64,000 nt of DNA, from positions 15,157,001 to 15,221,000 of the forward strand of contig OX485807.1 in assembly GCA_950295325.1 (NCBI GenBank), read 5' to 3'. The DNA comes from Polytrichum commune (taxonomy: Eukaryota; Streptophyta; Polytrichopsida; Polytrichales; Polytrichaceae). Of this stretch, positions 36,846 to 51,047 are shown piece by piece. Under the pieces are notes generated by a model, which was not told where the DNA came from, searched no databases, and saw only the letters and a list, made by a program, of their open reading frames with translations. Positions within the stretch are counted from its first letter, which is position 1. Each line of letters starts with the position of its first letter. A program made the translations under genes and the position numbers.

Positions 36846-37829
36846 GCACTGCAGGTCAAGATATCTTCTTAATGAGGGCGACTGGATTGGTGCCTGTTGT
36901 GAGGAGGCTGGAGCAGGGTCAAAGGTCTTTTCTCTTTTTGCTCAAGTGCAAGGAGTGGTGCAGATTCATGTGGAATTCTCGAATTCTCTTCTCTACACTT
37001 CCATCTTAACAAAAGCTCAGCTCTAATCGGCTCACTGTGATCTTCTTCAAGTGAGTGAGAAGTATTTCGCTTTACCTTCATTGATCTATTTCGCAAATGA
37101 GTCCTCTTATAAATTCCATTATTGCTTGAGCTCTGTCTCTTTGATGTCTATCCTAACATTCCAATCCCTGTTTTTTAGCATTTCCCTTCCTGTCTCCCTT
37201 CTCAGATCCACAACTGAGTCTGTCCTTAGCTTCTTATCGATTTTGGAAGCAGTCCTGTGTTCCTTGTCCATAGAATGAAGGATTCTCTTGAACATCTTAA
37301 GTCTCAGGTCTTTGGAAAATTTGTCATTAGCAGATGCAAATTAATTGCTCTCCTAACTGTTCACCAGTCAAAGTGCACATTGGGACATTTGGTCTGCACA
37401 TTGCTTTCGTAGGAACTTTCCCCCCCATCTTTTGCTTGCTTCTGTTGTTGGCTTCGTCATCTTCCTGTTGCAGTCACATGAATTCTGTCTCTCTAAATCT
37501 ACCACTGAGTTTGTATGAAGCCTCTTGTCAATCTCAGCAGTCCTGCTTTTCCTGTCCTGCGAATAAGGGATTCTTTGAACATCATAAGTCTTGAGTCTTT
37601 GGAATATTTGTCATTAGCAGACGCAAATTAACTGCTCTCCTAATTGTCCACCACTAAAAGTACACATTTGCACATTTGGTTTGTCATTTGATGTTGGGTT
37701 GATCATCTTCCTGTTACAATTAAATACATTCTCTGTCCCTCATTAAGTTTGCAAAAACTCCATTGCAGCTTGAAGCCCTCCCTCTCACCTTTTGCAATTT
37801 GGGTGCAACAGCTTCTGTCTGTGATCAAT

Positions 37830-40800
37830 ATGTCGCATCAGCTTGAGAAAAACCGGAAGAGTGCCAACATGGGCACTCCCGTGCCTTCTTCTTTCAGGAG
37901 GAGGTTCCACGGGGGTTTAGTAATGACATTCATTACCCTTCTGCTCTTGGCCACCATAGTTACTTTGACATGGAACTATGAAGGAGTGCAGAGGCTTGTG
38001 AAGCTGGTACCCACTGATGGATTCTCAAGTTGGCCAAACAGACCAAACACTTCTCCAGGAGACGTTCATGGAACACTTAACAAAGAAGCCAAGAAGGAAG
38101 ACAATCAGTCAAAAGAAGAGAGTCCCAAGAACAAGAGTGCCTTTCAACTTGACACAATCCCCGAGCCATTGGTCGTGAATTTGACTATTTTGGAAGGAGC
38201 CACAAAGAGAGGAGCAGGTAATATCAGGTCACACTTGAAATACATTCTCTGGCTACAACAAGATTCAGTTAGTTTGAGATTTGCCTTCAATTTGCTGTTT
38301 TTTTTCTTTATTTGGTGTCAAATTCTGAACCTCAGCACTTTGTCTGAAATGTAGATGATTAACCCTCTCACTCAGCTCAACGTCTGTACAGTTGTTTACA
38401 TTGTAGCATAATATAAAACACACATATGCCATGGGTTTCTTAGATTAGCCAATTTTAGAGAGTCAAAGAACAAGAGTGCCAGCCATTGGTTGTGAATTTG
38501 ATCATTTTGAACAAATGTCTAGAACAAGATTCTGTTAATTTGAGGTTTGTCTTCAATTTGCTGGTTCTTCTCCGATTGGAGTTAACTGCTAAACCTCAGC
38601 ACTTTGTCCAAAAGGTAGGTAGATAATTTAACCCTCACTGTGCTGAACTTCTGTTCCATTGATGACATTGTAGCATAATATAGAACAAAAGTATGTCATT
38701 GGGTGACCCTCACAAGGTTTTCTAGAATGCCCAATTTTAGAGAGTCAAAAGTAGATAGTCCCAAGAACGAGAGTGCCGTTCTGTTTTTTTGCTATTGCAA
38801 ATGTTGCACTGAGGCCGTGAAGGTTGCAAATGTACATGATTTGATTAGATCTTTTTTACTTCAACCTCCTTGATTCCTTACATGGTCGTTGAATTGAAGA
38901 AAATACCTATTCTTGCTGTGTGCAGTATGCTTGGACGGCTCTCCGCCAGGATACCATCTACACAAAGGGAGTGGGGTGAACGCGAGGAATTGGGTTGTGT
39001 TTTTGGAGGTCAATCCCCTTGCATATATTGTTGTACCCTTGTTTCCCAAACATAAATAGCATTCTAGACTCTGAAGATTGTCACACTGGTCACTTAATTT
39101 GACAGTAGGTTAGCATTCTCTGTTACCTGTGGATTTTGGAGTCTTGCGAATTTCATCTCCTACCTTGTAATGTAGGAGTTCACAGTTGTGGACTGGTGTC
39201 ATTTTGGAATCGCCATACTCCATGAACTTAGTTGTAATGTCAAAGGTCTATTGGATCCACCACCTTTGTTTGCGAGTTTTGCTCCATATTAAGTAATCAC
39301 TGTTTAAACTCCCACTCATTCTACGAGTGCATTTTCACTTCTTGTAGGAAGGAGCATGGTGTGAAAGTGACAAAGCATGCCAATTTCGTGCCCGTGCTCG
39401 ACTGGGATCTTCCAAGTGGATGGAATCTCGTACGTTTGAAGGAATCCTTAGTAATTCAGAGGTGGTCAATCCAGGTTTGTAGATTTTATCTGACCCACAC
39501 TTATGGAACTCCCATAGTATTTATCAGCTTGATTTACCTAGTTTCCTTGAGGAAAATTGTAGCAGTCCCTAGGCCTAGACTTGTCATTTTCCAGAACATA
39601 TTTGAAGGTGCATTGATTCTCCTTGCGGTTCCATATTGAAACCAGGAATTACGCCTCAGAAAATAAAACGAAAAGGATAAATTATTAACATGTGGATCAC
39701 ATGGCTATACTAAATTGTCCTAATTAGTGTGGGTGAAAAATTAATGTGGAAATAATTAATGTGGGCCACTCTAATTGTCTAGTCAGGGTGGAGATAATGT
39801 GGGCCCAAGACCCCAGAAGTCTTCACCAAAGTCCCACACTAATAGGATAATTTAGTGTAGCTTGGACATTTTCACAGGTATGAGAAAAGACACTGTCTCA
39901 CGAAGCTTACAGGTCTTGCAATAAATTCAGGAGATTTTTACTGATTGGAATAATTGGGGTTTGTGAACACTCTTCAGATTTCTTCAACTGGAACCGTGTT
40001 TTTGTAAGGTACTGTGATGGTGCCTCCTTCAGTGGCAATGGGAGCCTGCTGACAGATAGTAAGGTTAGACACAATTCTTTATCACCCTATTTCTTAGTTT
40101 CTGCATTAATCTCTGTGGAATTAATGTCTGTGTCTTTGCATCTGCCTGCCCATTTTATTGACACCAGGCAATCAGTCAGGAAGGGAAAGAATTTGAAACC
40201 AATCTGAAATATTTGGACTGATTGCAGGCCAAGGCTCTGCATTTCAGAGGGGAGAGTATCTGGAGGATTGTAATTGATGACCTCTTGGACAAAGGCATGA
40301 GGGTAGCTGACAAGGTACAATTTATTAGCAAGATTAACCCTTCCTTGCAAACGAGTTTAGGTTGTTGTTTGTAATCTAAATTGACTCATATTTCTTTGTC
40401 CTGGTTAAATTTCTTCATGGTGTCTCTTGGAATGGTTCAAAATATAAGAAACTGAAATCTTTATCCAAGTACGCTTTGCAGTTGCTGGAAGACCATGTCA
40501 TAGCAACTGCAAATAGTACAGTAAATATGATATTTAGTGTCACTTACTAGTAGGAGTTACACAGTGCTTTATCTTCTTAGTGTTGATGTAAATAGTTATA
40601 GTATTGCGTAACATCAAATAGTAAGTGACACTAATTACATTATTTAGAGTAGTCACTTCATAGTCTCGCTTTGTTCATATTGTCCCACACAGTACCTAAG
40701 AATAGAAAATCTGAATTTCCACAGAAATTCCCATCTCTGAAAAGAAGGCCTATAAGGAGCTCCCTCCCTAAATTATCACAAAGCAACCCTCCATCATTCA

Positions 40801-43800
40801 TAGCATTCTTAACCATCATGTGTAAGGGCGTCCTCTTCTAATCTGGCTTCAAGAATAAATTTTCAAGAATCAAGGTCCTTCAGTACATGCATGAATGCAG
40901 ACCATAGTCAAGTAGCATTAAGCTCTCATTCGTCAGCACCTCATTGTTGGGTGTATTCGGACACAAAGCCTTCCATCTACCAAGATTCATTTGAAAAGTG
41001 CGTCCCCAATGGAATCGTCCTTAGGCTATCCAGACTACCTGAGAATTAACCATTTGCATTGGAACCTTCATAGCTACTCAACCCTTAAAGGTTTGAGAGG
41101 CCCTATCCGGGCTTCAAGATGTCATGTGGAGGGTTTAAGATTACTTATTGAAATTTGAAGCTAAAAGTGTCAAAAGTGACCCTATCTAAACGTAGCACAT
41201 TTACCATATGAACTATTTCAATTGGAGCATTCATAGATATATATAGAATGGAATATTAGAGTCATTTGAGCTTGTATAAATGACCTAGACTCAAATACAT
41301 TCTATGTATATCTAATCACTGTTATTATATGTGAGATTATTTTCACTTCCTCTTTTAATGCGGTGTGCAATACACAGATTCAATACCATAGATCACCTAA
41401 AATATCATTTCAATACTTGTGGGGGGTTTGTACAAATCGTCACATATTTGGTATAAACACACCCCGGTCCTTTAAGGGTTAAGAATGTTATGTTGGTCAC
41501 ATCTGTAAAAGGTTATCCAGGGATTCATGATGGATCAAGGGACAGACTCATTTATCTGTCAGATTGTGACAGGCCCTTCTTGGAGGTTGCTCAGCAGGTG
41601 GCTTATCCTCGATTCTGCATTGTGACAAATTCAAGGCTGCTCTACCAAAAGCCAATGTTGTGAAATGCATGGCTGATGCAGGGTTCTTTGTCCACATGTA
41701 TGGCCCATCTTTTCCCTCCTATTTCTTTGCTTGAGTATATATTTTCCCCTCAACAAACATATACCAGTAATTAATACGTGGAGTTTCTGTGGTGCATGAC
41801 CAGACATACTTTTCTTAAAATATTGTGTACCATAAAGTTATCCTCTAACTCAATGGGACTTTTCATTGGAAGTTGGCTCAATGTGATTTTCCATTGGTTG
41901 TTTTGCATACAGTATCAAGACTTTCTTTGCACTTGTGGTGCATGATTGGAGGTAGTGTTTGAGTTTAATTAAGAGCAACCTATTTTGGTTCGTTGCGGGC
42001 CAAACTCATTTGAGCCCCTCTTGGGATGCCAAAATGAGTGTGACCCCTCATTAAACCAATATAGAATGTTCTACATTCAAATGTCCGCACTACCTCCAAA
42101 CATGCACCGCAAACTTACTGAACATGGAAGGTATTGTATGCAAAACGACCAACTCCTGACCAGAAGTCATGCTGAGTTAGAGGATAACTCTAATGTTTAA
42201 ATAAAGTTGGCCATTCTAGGGCATTTCAGCATTTTGGGTTTGGGTCAAACTCAAAACCTTATAAATTCCACAATTGTTCACTTTGAAACCTATACCAGCA
42301 ATGGAGTATTCTGAGATACTGTTGAGGTCCTATACTCACTAAGTGTTTCGAGCGTCTGACTTAAGATTTTTGTTCTTTTAAACATGGGCATGCAAGTTGT
42401 ATACCTGGTTGGCCTTTTTTATTGAATGTTATTAGATGTGACTCCAGGAAAACTTTCAAAGGTGAAAATAAGATTCAAACTTATTTTAAGAATATAGTGG
42501 AGTTGCAGGTAACCCCATCTTTCACCAGTAACAAGCTCATTATACCATTTTAATGTTCCATGGACATGAAACTACATGTTGAATTTCATTGTTCAAAATT
42601 TGAGCCACGCGAGAGGCACCAAACTTGATACCGTGTTATGTATTGTGGTTGGATGACAGAATGTCGTTGGTTCTTTGCCAAAAACTTGTACTCAGACACG
42701 GGAGCCAACTGAGGTACTTTTAAACCTGTAAATTTCCAAACAATGCGTAATATGAGTCTAAACAATGAACTTAATGTTACTCTGTTTAATTCCTAGTTTC
42801 ATTTCAGCATTGTGAATTCACTTACTGTATGCAGCGCCTATTTGAGGTTCCAGTACTGAAGAAAAATTGTGGCAGTGTTTCTTTCCACAATACTTATTGT
42901 CCCAGATGAAAACACCTCTCTTCATTGTCAATGGTGCATATGATTGGTGGCAGGTACATTTACCAACACCCATTTCAGACCCTCTTGCAATCCTCCATGC
43001 AATCAATTTTGATTCTTATATAAATTGTTGGCATAAACCATCTGATGATCTTTTCTGGACACCTTTTCTAGTTGGACAACATTGTAGCCCCAGACCCTCT
43101 AGGTGAGTGGGACACCTGCAAGAACGATGCTACCACCTGCACAAAGAAGCAATTGAAGATCATAGAAGGTACATATATATTTCTAAAGTACTTCAAATGA
43201 ATCAATATCATCTCAAACTAGCTCTTTAGACTTTGCTATTTCAGCGATACCAAGTTTCTGTTTAATAGTAATCTCCTTGGATCAAAGGGATGGAACACTG
43301 AAGAAGTTTTGTAGAGTGCTTCCTAATGTACCTGTGGACGCTGAACTATAATTTGCACATGGGATCTGGACGGTCTTAAGTAATGTTAGACTGCCATGTG
43401 GCATGATTTCGAGAATAATTTAATATTGTCTATGATTCCATTTTTCCCAGAGTACAGAAGAACGCTCCTGGAGGCGTTAAAGCCAATACAGACAAGCAAG
43501 AAACATGGAATGTTCATTGATGGATGCTTTCACCATTGTCAAGCCTCATATAATGCATTCTGGAGTGGCCCAGATGCACCACATGTGAATAACAAGGTTT
43601 CCATTTACAACCCTTTTCCTTGCCTTTATTGTGGGCTTATTGTAAATAGAGACGTGGTGCCTGAAAATTGCAATTTACATTCAAAGATATGTCAAGTGGC
43701 CTTCCAGTCACTGTCAGAGTGTTGGCGGGGGAGTTTTGAATGGTGAGAAGCCAATGTTGATGATGCAATCAGAGATTGGGTGATTGTCTCTTTACACCAT

Positions 43801-44433
43801 GGCCAAGGGCCTTGACCATTAAATTCTGAGGGCCCTTGAAACTCATCCAAAGGCCGTATCTGGAATCGAATTGTGTGTCCTGGGCCTTCAATTGTAGTGT
43901 AAAGACATGCGACCAGACTATCAACCAAATACTAATTCATTACCATCCTATTTGTGTGGGTCCCTTCCATACAAATAAGTTCTAATAAATCAAGGGTTGT
44001 GAGAGTGTGAATTGTCATGGTCTCCCGATTTTGTGTTAGATCCACCTCTTTGAGGTGGGCTTGATGCAAAATCCAGTTTCATGGACCAAAACTCCACGTA
44101 GATTTTCATCCATTTCAAGGTTCCATGGTCCCTTGATCCCTTAGGCCCTCAAGGTCTGGTGTAAAGTGCCCCTTATATGCCACGTTCTTTTTGGCTGGAG
44201 AATGAGAACAAAGGGTGTTTTGTTACTTTTGTGTCAACTAAGCAATTTCTGTTTTGTCATTGCAGACTGCATCACAAGCTCTGGGAGAGTGGTACTTTGA
44301 GCAAGATGACATGTCGTCAAATGCGCACATTGACTGTCCCTATCCTTGCAACCCAACTTGTCCACCCCGAATTCATGGGAGACTTAGTGTAGGAAGACCC
44401 AGTTTCCGCAATTGGAGCAAGCGCGCAGGATAA
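37830..44433 (+). CDS. pectin acetylesterase / NOTUM-family carboxylesterase (12 coding exons)
   Basis: Pectin acetylesterase family (CE13/NOTUM-like), which removes acetyl groups from pectin in the secretory path or wall. Exons: 37830-38217, 38926-39008, 39348-39474, 39978-40063, 40228-40314, 41573-41697, 42448-42508, 42660-42713, 42876-42953, 43072-43168, 43451-43596, 44266-44433. All phases agree; 499 residues. An N-terminal signal anchor ([20 protein letters not shown]) and a Lys/Glu/Ser-rich stem suggest a type II Golgi protein. The family core follows: [37 protein letters not shown]. The catalytic triad is visible: Ser264 in GGCSAGG, Asp360 in NGAYDWWQ, His424 in CFHHCQ. The C-terminal [10 protein letters not shown] is also conserved. 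Odd point: the family's LEGGGWC is LEEGAWC here (residues 156-162) across an exon join. An upstream in-frame region before ATG 37830 is leader. Confidence 0.9.
38463..38780 (+). repeat. tandem copy of the exon 1 end and intron start inside intron 1
   Basis: 38463-38760 repeats 38120-38462 in the same order: AAGAACAAGAGTGCC, CCATTGGT-GTGAATTTGA, CAAGATTC, CTTCAATTTGCTG, CCTCAGCACTTTGTC, TTGTAGCATAATATA and CCAATTTTAGAGAGTCAAA. A third start (CCAAGAACGAGAGTGCC) follows at about 38760. The copied exon part soon meets a stop, so it is a relic exon in the intron 38218-38925. Confidence 0.75.
39715..39860. mobile_element. miniature element B2 in a pectin acetylesterase intron
   Basis: The left end, CTATACTAAATTGTCCTA, and the right end, TAGGATAATTTAGTGTAG, are inverted partners. 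The interior shares AATTAGTGTGGGTG-AAAATTA-TGTGGAAATAATTA with element B1 at 13837-14231. It lies in the intron 39475-39977. No coding capacity. Confidence 0.65.
40534..40634. repeat. 101-bp hairpin in a pectin acetylesterase intron
   Basis: A perfect 16-bp inverted repeat, TTAGTGTCACTTACTA at 40534-40549 and its complement at 40619-40634, encloses 69 bp. It lies in the intron 40315-41572. The outer TTTAGTGT resembles the ends of the B elements, so it may be a short derivative of that family. Confidence 0.7.
41078..41482. mobile_element. foldback element D1 with TTAACCCTTAAAGG ends
   Basis: TCAACCCTTAAAGG at 41078-41091 is the inverted partner of CCTTTAAGGGTTAA at 41469-41482 (one mismatch). 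The centre contains a further inverted repeat around TAGAATGG/ACATTCTA. A relative with similar ends is at 50230-51047. Confidence 0.5.
41836..42189. mobile_element. 354-bp foldback element in pectin acetylesterase intron 6
   Basis: A perfect 17-bp inverted repeat bounds the element: AGTTATCCTCTAACTCA at 41836-41852 and its complement at 42173-42189. Inner parts also pair (GTTTTGCATACA with TGTATGCAAAAC, and CATGATTGGAGGTAGTG with CACTACCTCCAAACATG), so most of it folds back on itself. No coding capacity. Confidence 0.7.
43753..43786 (+). pseudogene. possible relic copy of the pectin acetylesterase last-exon start
   Basis: The frame [11 protein letters not shown] resembles the family sequence at the start of the real last exon ([11 protein letters not shown] here). 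It is not in phase with exon 11 through any acceptor I could find, and it ends at the edge of miniature element A4. It may be a duplicated last exon cut off by the insertion. This is inference from a short similarity. Confidence 0.25.
43787..44172. mobile_element. PIF/Harbinger-like miniature element, copy A4
   Basis: About 386 bp in the last intron of the pectin acetylesterase gene. The left end, TCTCTTTACACCATGG, pairs with the right end, GGTGTAAAGTGCCCC. The right flank is TTA and the left flank TTG, a worn 3-bp target duplication. The interior resembles copy A3. Confidence 0.6.
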
Positions 44434-44929
44434 TGCAACAATTGGGTACCAAGATTAATATATAAAAAAATCATCAAGATCAAGAGTTCTGGTGACTTGC
44501 TGATTGTAGTAGTCTCACTAACACCTCAATTGATGCCTTCTAGCAAGTTTAGTAGCTTGAAATAATACACAATTATGAGAATGTAGAGGCATACATCGCC
44601 TACTTATCAATCAATTGTCTTATCCTATTGAATAACAGATTGAACTTTAGTGCATCCATTGAACCAGACTTTTCAATATTGATTGATTCATAGTCTCTGA
44701 ATACTGTATTGGTTCATTGAGTGGATGTGAGCCTTGGTGGCTTGTAAGGATTGTGATAGAAAAATGTGACCCTTGCATTTATGCGGACAATACTTTTTCA
44801 CTCTTCCAAAGCTCCGAGTATCCTTGATCTGCAAGACTTAATTCCTACATCGCCTGCTCCTGGTTTATCAAGCAACAATTACTATAAGCTGCCCTAAACC
44901 CTAATGAAACAGCTTCCCAATACATTACC
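44434..44929. other. 3' flank of the pectin acetylesterase gene
   Basis: Likely 3' untranslated and intergenic DNA. No gene is seen. Confidence 0.4.
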
Positions 44930-46400
44930 TAGGGTCCGGCCAAACCAAGTGGTATGTCAATGGAAACAAATTCTTAGAAAATAACAAACATATAATGTGT
45001 CCAACCGAATGTTAAGAGTAACCATCAAATCTTATGTGCCATATGATGTGTCACTTCATGTTAAGCAAAGTAGTCAATATTGTTAATTGCTAAGTTATCA
45101 GTAGTTTGTATTGTTGAGTCTCAAAGTTCAATTCATAATGAGGTGATATTTTATATGTTGAAAAAAGAATTAAATACATCAATGTTAATTTCACTATTAT
45201 GTGTGAACACATGATTATTCTAATAATAATGGCACAAGTGCTAACAATGATAATATCATATTGCCAATTTCAATTGGTGTTAGGCCCTTAACATTATAGA
45301 AGACTTTAACCTTGGTGTGACCAAATCTTTAATTCAATGTTAATCCTTGATCTTTTGAACGTGGATGCACATCCCATATGCCAATTTTCAAGGAGTTGCC
45401 CATCATCTCGAGGCATAGACCATCCTTAACATAGGTAGCCCTCCAAAGCTATCAAAACAAAGGATTGAGTTTCCAATGTAAAACACCAATGTGATGTTTA
45501 ATGACCATATAAATTAGTTACCAATAGAACTTTGTGAGAAGTAAAAATAACTCTACTAATGTTAGGGGAAAATACATGTTGGTGTGAACCCTACTTTAGG
45601 ATCGAGCCACACCAAGTGATAAGTCAATGGTAACACAATGTTAGAAAACAACAAACATACAACGTTTGACATCTAGTGTAGGAGTTCCCATCAAATGATG
45701 TGTGGTGTGTAATGTATCACTTGATTTTAAGCAAAGTGATAAGATATCACTAATTGCTAATTTATCATTAGCTTTCATAATTAAGTTTCACCTTCTAGTT
45801 CAAAATGAAGTGGTATCTCATATGTTCAAAGGATGATCCATAAAGTCAATGTTGACTAATTAAATGATGAGGGTTAGCATAGGATTCATTAGTTTGGGCT
45901 CATGTAGTCTTGGCTCATTACACATGTGTATATGAATTAGTGTGTTGAACCATGCCTGCACAGTCCGCTCAACATACTACTATCAACGACCATTTGTTTT
46001 GGAAATTTAGAACAATGATTGCCTTAATGTCCATGTGCCTTTGTTGTTCATCTCTTCCAAAAATATATAGCAGATAGAATAATGATAGAATAGGTGCTAA
46101 CCATCATAACATTACTCAAAAGACCTGAGTTGTTCTGTGGGACCATCGAAAGATTCAGACATAATGAAGTTGGATGATGACATCTTCAGCTCTTTCAAAT
46201 TGAATTTGGGCCAATCCTCCGAAGCCCCCCTAGAATAGCTTAGGCTCTTGAGGAATGTTACAATTGGTGATAATTTAAATGTGCCATTTAAAATTGGTGT
46301 TAAGCCCTTAGCATTTGGTGTGGCCAATTTAACCCTTAAGGAGGCAATTAAAGAGGTGATTCTTTGTAGACGCCATATGCAACTCCAGTGTATTTTCAAT
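44930..46400 (+). repeat. two diverged copies of a long non-coding unit
   Basis: Segment 44930-45165 recurs at about 45590-45845 (ACCAAGTG-TA-GTCAATGG, TTAGAAAA-AACAAACATA, CATCAAAT, GTGTATCACTT-like text, AAGCAAAGT). Segment 45235-45300 recurs at about 46255-46315 (AATTGGTGTTA-GCCCTTA). The units are about 0.7-1 kb long and lie directly upstream of the NAC alpha gene. No coding sequence is recognised in them. Confidence 0.6.
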
Positions 46401-46464
46401 GCTGGAACCCCGTGATGTCTCACGACCGTCAGATCGTCAATCTAAGGGCTGATCTGGCCTACCA

Positions 46465-46473
46465 AAACCCTAA
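46465..46473 (+). promoter_or_regulatory. telo-box AAACCCTAA upstream of NAC alpha
   Basis: AAACCCTAA lies about 100 bp before the NAC alpha start codon. This motif is frequent in promoters and leaders of plant translation-machinery genes, which suits a ribosome-associated factor. Confidence 0.5.
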
Positions 46474-46575
46474 AGTCCATCGTCTATGTGCTCTTGTTGG
46501 TCTCTCGTGCTTTCGCACTCCTCTTCTTCGACGTCAGCCGCTCGCATCTACGGCAGAATCTGATTCACCAGCACC

Positions 46576-48927
<2,352 letters not shown>

Positions 48928-49549
48928 GCTGTATGTGTACAGAAGCACTGATATTTTGTTGTTTTAAATACAGAGCCTTAGCCTTGGTCCTTTTTGGTGA
49001 TCACTTGTCAGGAAACAAAATATACATAATTTTCCTTGAGAGTTTTTCTTGATAGGAATGGGCAAGGCAACACAGCCAGCCATCCTGTTATTGTCATTGC
49101 TTTGCTGTAACGAGAAATGAGAACAATCTATGGCACCTGCAGCATTTTTCTATGAGGTATATGATGGAAGTCCTATATCGACCTTGAAATCTAGGATATC
49201 TCAGACAAGGAAATGCGGATCAACACACCAATCGTGCTATTGAAAGAGCCCACAAAGCCAGGAAGTTTTTACAGTGGAGAGCGTGGCCTGTTTTGTTGAG
49301 AACATTTCAAGGTTATTTGTTTTGTTTGAGAACATTTGTTAAATTTGGGAAGTTTATGGGATACCTACTTCCAGAAGTAAGAATAGAACGTGAAACCAAT
49401 TGACTGAGACAGTAAGGCCCGCTTTACAAATGGTGTGCAGTCAGTGTAACCTCTGTCCCCATTCTCAAGCATTAAGCCCTCAATCCGGCCCAACTTTATG
49501 AACTTTTTTCGGGTCCATCCTCTTCACATGTAAAGTGATAGAGGTCTGA
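48928..49549. other. 3' flank of NAC alpha
   Basis: The first 200 bp or so should be the 3' untranslated region. No further gene is seen before the miniature element at 49550. Confidence 0.4.
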
Positions 49550-49911
49550 GGGCCGGTTCACACTATGGCCAAACTTCGAGAGGAGAAGCGTTTCGACCAA
49601 TGAAAATGCGTAAATGTCCAAAGTTTGTCCTCTCGGCCTTCACACTAGAGGCCGAAGTCCAAAGGATGTCGCCTCCAAAAGAGCCTAGGTGGCAACACTT
49701 TTAGGAAAATATGGCGGGAAGAGTTTGGCCTCTGGAGCCAAGTTTGGGTCGAGCAAAATGCTCGACCCGAACTTCCGTCGAGAGGCCGAACATTTTTATC
49801 CGTGGATTATTTTAATATACTTTTTCAACCCAAAGGCTTCTCCTCTCGACATAGTTTGATCTAGAAAAGTGACGCTTCTCCTCTCGACTTGGGCATAGTG
49901 TGAACCGGCCT
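49550..49911. mobile_element. PIF/Harbinger-like miniature element, copy A2
   Basis: A 362-bp element. Its left end, GGGCCGGTTCACACTATG, pairs with the right end, CATAGTGTGAACCGGCCT; the 3-bp direct repeat TGA flanks both sides (49547-49549 and 49912-49914). The interior has CGAGAGG/CCTCTCG motifs like copy A1. No coding capacity. Confidence 0.8.
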
Positions 49912-50229
49912 TGAGTTCAGGTCCAGTTCAGTTCCTAAAGTCCTTAAGGGGAAAGTTTAGTGAAGAGCATCAACCTTCCGATGGTAGACATGTACATTAT
50001 CCACTAGAAGAACCCGATCTGGCCCATTGAAGGTTTGTGTTGAGAAAAACCCATTATTCCAAGCCAGCCTGAAGGTTTGGCACCAAATTCTTGCCACCTA
50101 GGACACCATGTAGGATGAGTATATGTCTGGCCGAACCCCAGTACAAAGCCCTTGGATTAGATTTGATGAAACTTAGCAATTCTCTTGATTGATGGTCGGT
50201 CATCAATCACGTCCCAAGTATAAAGTGGG

Positions 50230-51047
50230 CCTAACCCCTAAATGCTCAAGCCTTTCACATTCCATTTTCAGGCACCTCCACCATATCTGAAAATTTTCAT
50301 TATGTAGCCAAATAGAGCTTGTTTTCTTCAAATCCAATTGTACGGATGTGAACTAGACTACCATGCATTCTTGCTGTGAGAATTTGAAGTCAATTGGACC
50401 ACATTTGCTAGGTCAGATTAACATATGAGCATGGCCTTGTTTGGGGGCACCTAGGGAAAACTTTGATTTTTTTCATTTCATGACCATTTTGGTCATGCCG
50501 AGTTTTTTAGAAAGCTGGCAACTTTGCAATATTATATTGTGTGAATAACAAATGAGCTACACCCAACTTTTTTGGTTTTTTGGAGAAAATTTAGATGAAA
50601 TTTGTCACCCTCAAAGTTGGAGGGGCCATATGAGGTCATTTTGGGAGAATTCACGGACCAAGCAACATGTGCACTAAGTTTTTTCCAAATCCATTCTATC
50701 AAGTTGTGCACAACTATCACCTTGTCCTAGGGGAAAAAAACCCCACCCCAATTTGGCATCATGGTGAAAGATTTTGGCTCCTGAATTTGGCTCCTACATT
50801 TGGCTCTTATATTTGAGCAACACATGGAACCGCCTCCAAAAACAAGCAATGCCAACCTAACCAAAAATCCTACATCCTTGGAGTATGAGGTTTTTATACG
50901 TTATTTTGGCCCACTTGGTTAGTGGGCACCACCCTACACCAATAAATATCTTTCCATCTACATAGATTGCCACCTAGTGGGTCACAAACCCTAGTAGAAT
51001 ATTAGGTGGCAAAACATGTGGGGTTGCTTGAGCATTTAAGGGTTAAG
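50230..51047. mobile_element. non-coding element D2 with long inverted ends
   Basis: CCTAACCCCTAAATGCTCAAGC at 50230-50251 is inverted at 51026-51047 with two mismatches over 22 bp. The 818-bp element contains short direct repeats (TTTGGCTCCT, TTTGGCTCTT) and no open frame worth naming. Its outer ends resemble element D1. Confidence 0.6.
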
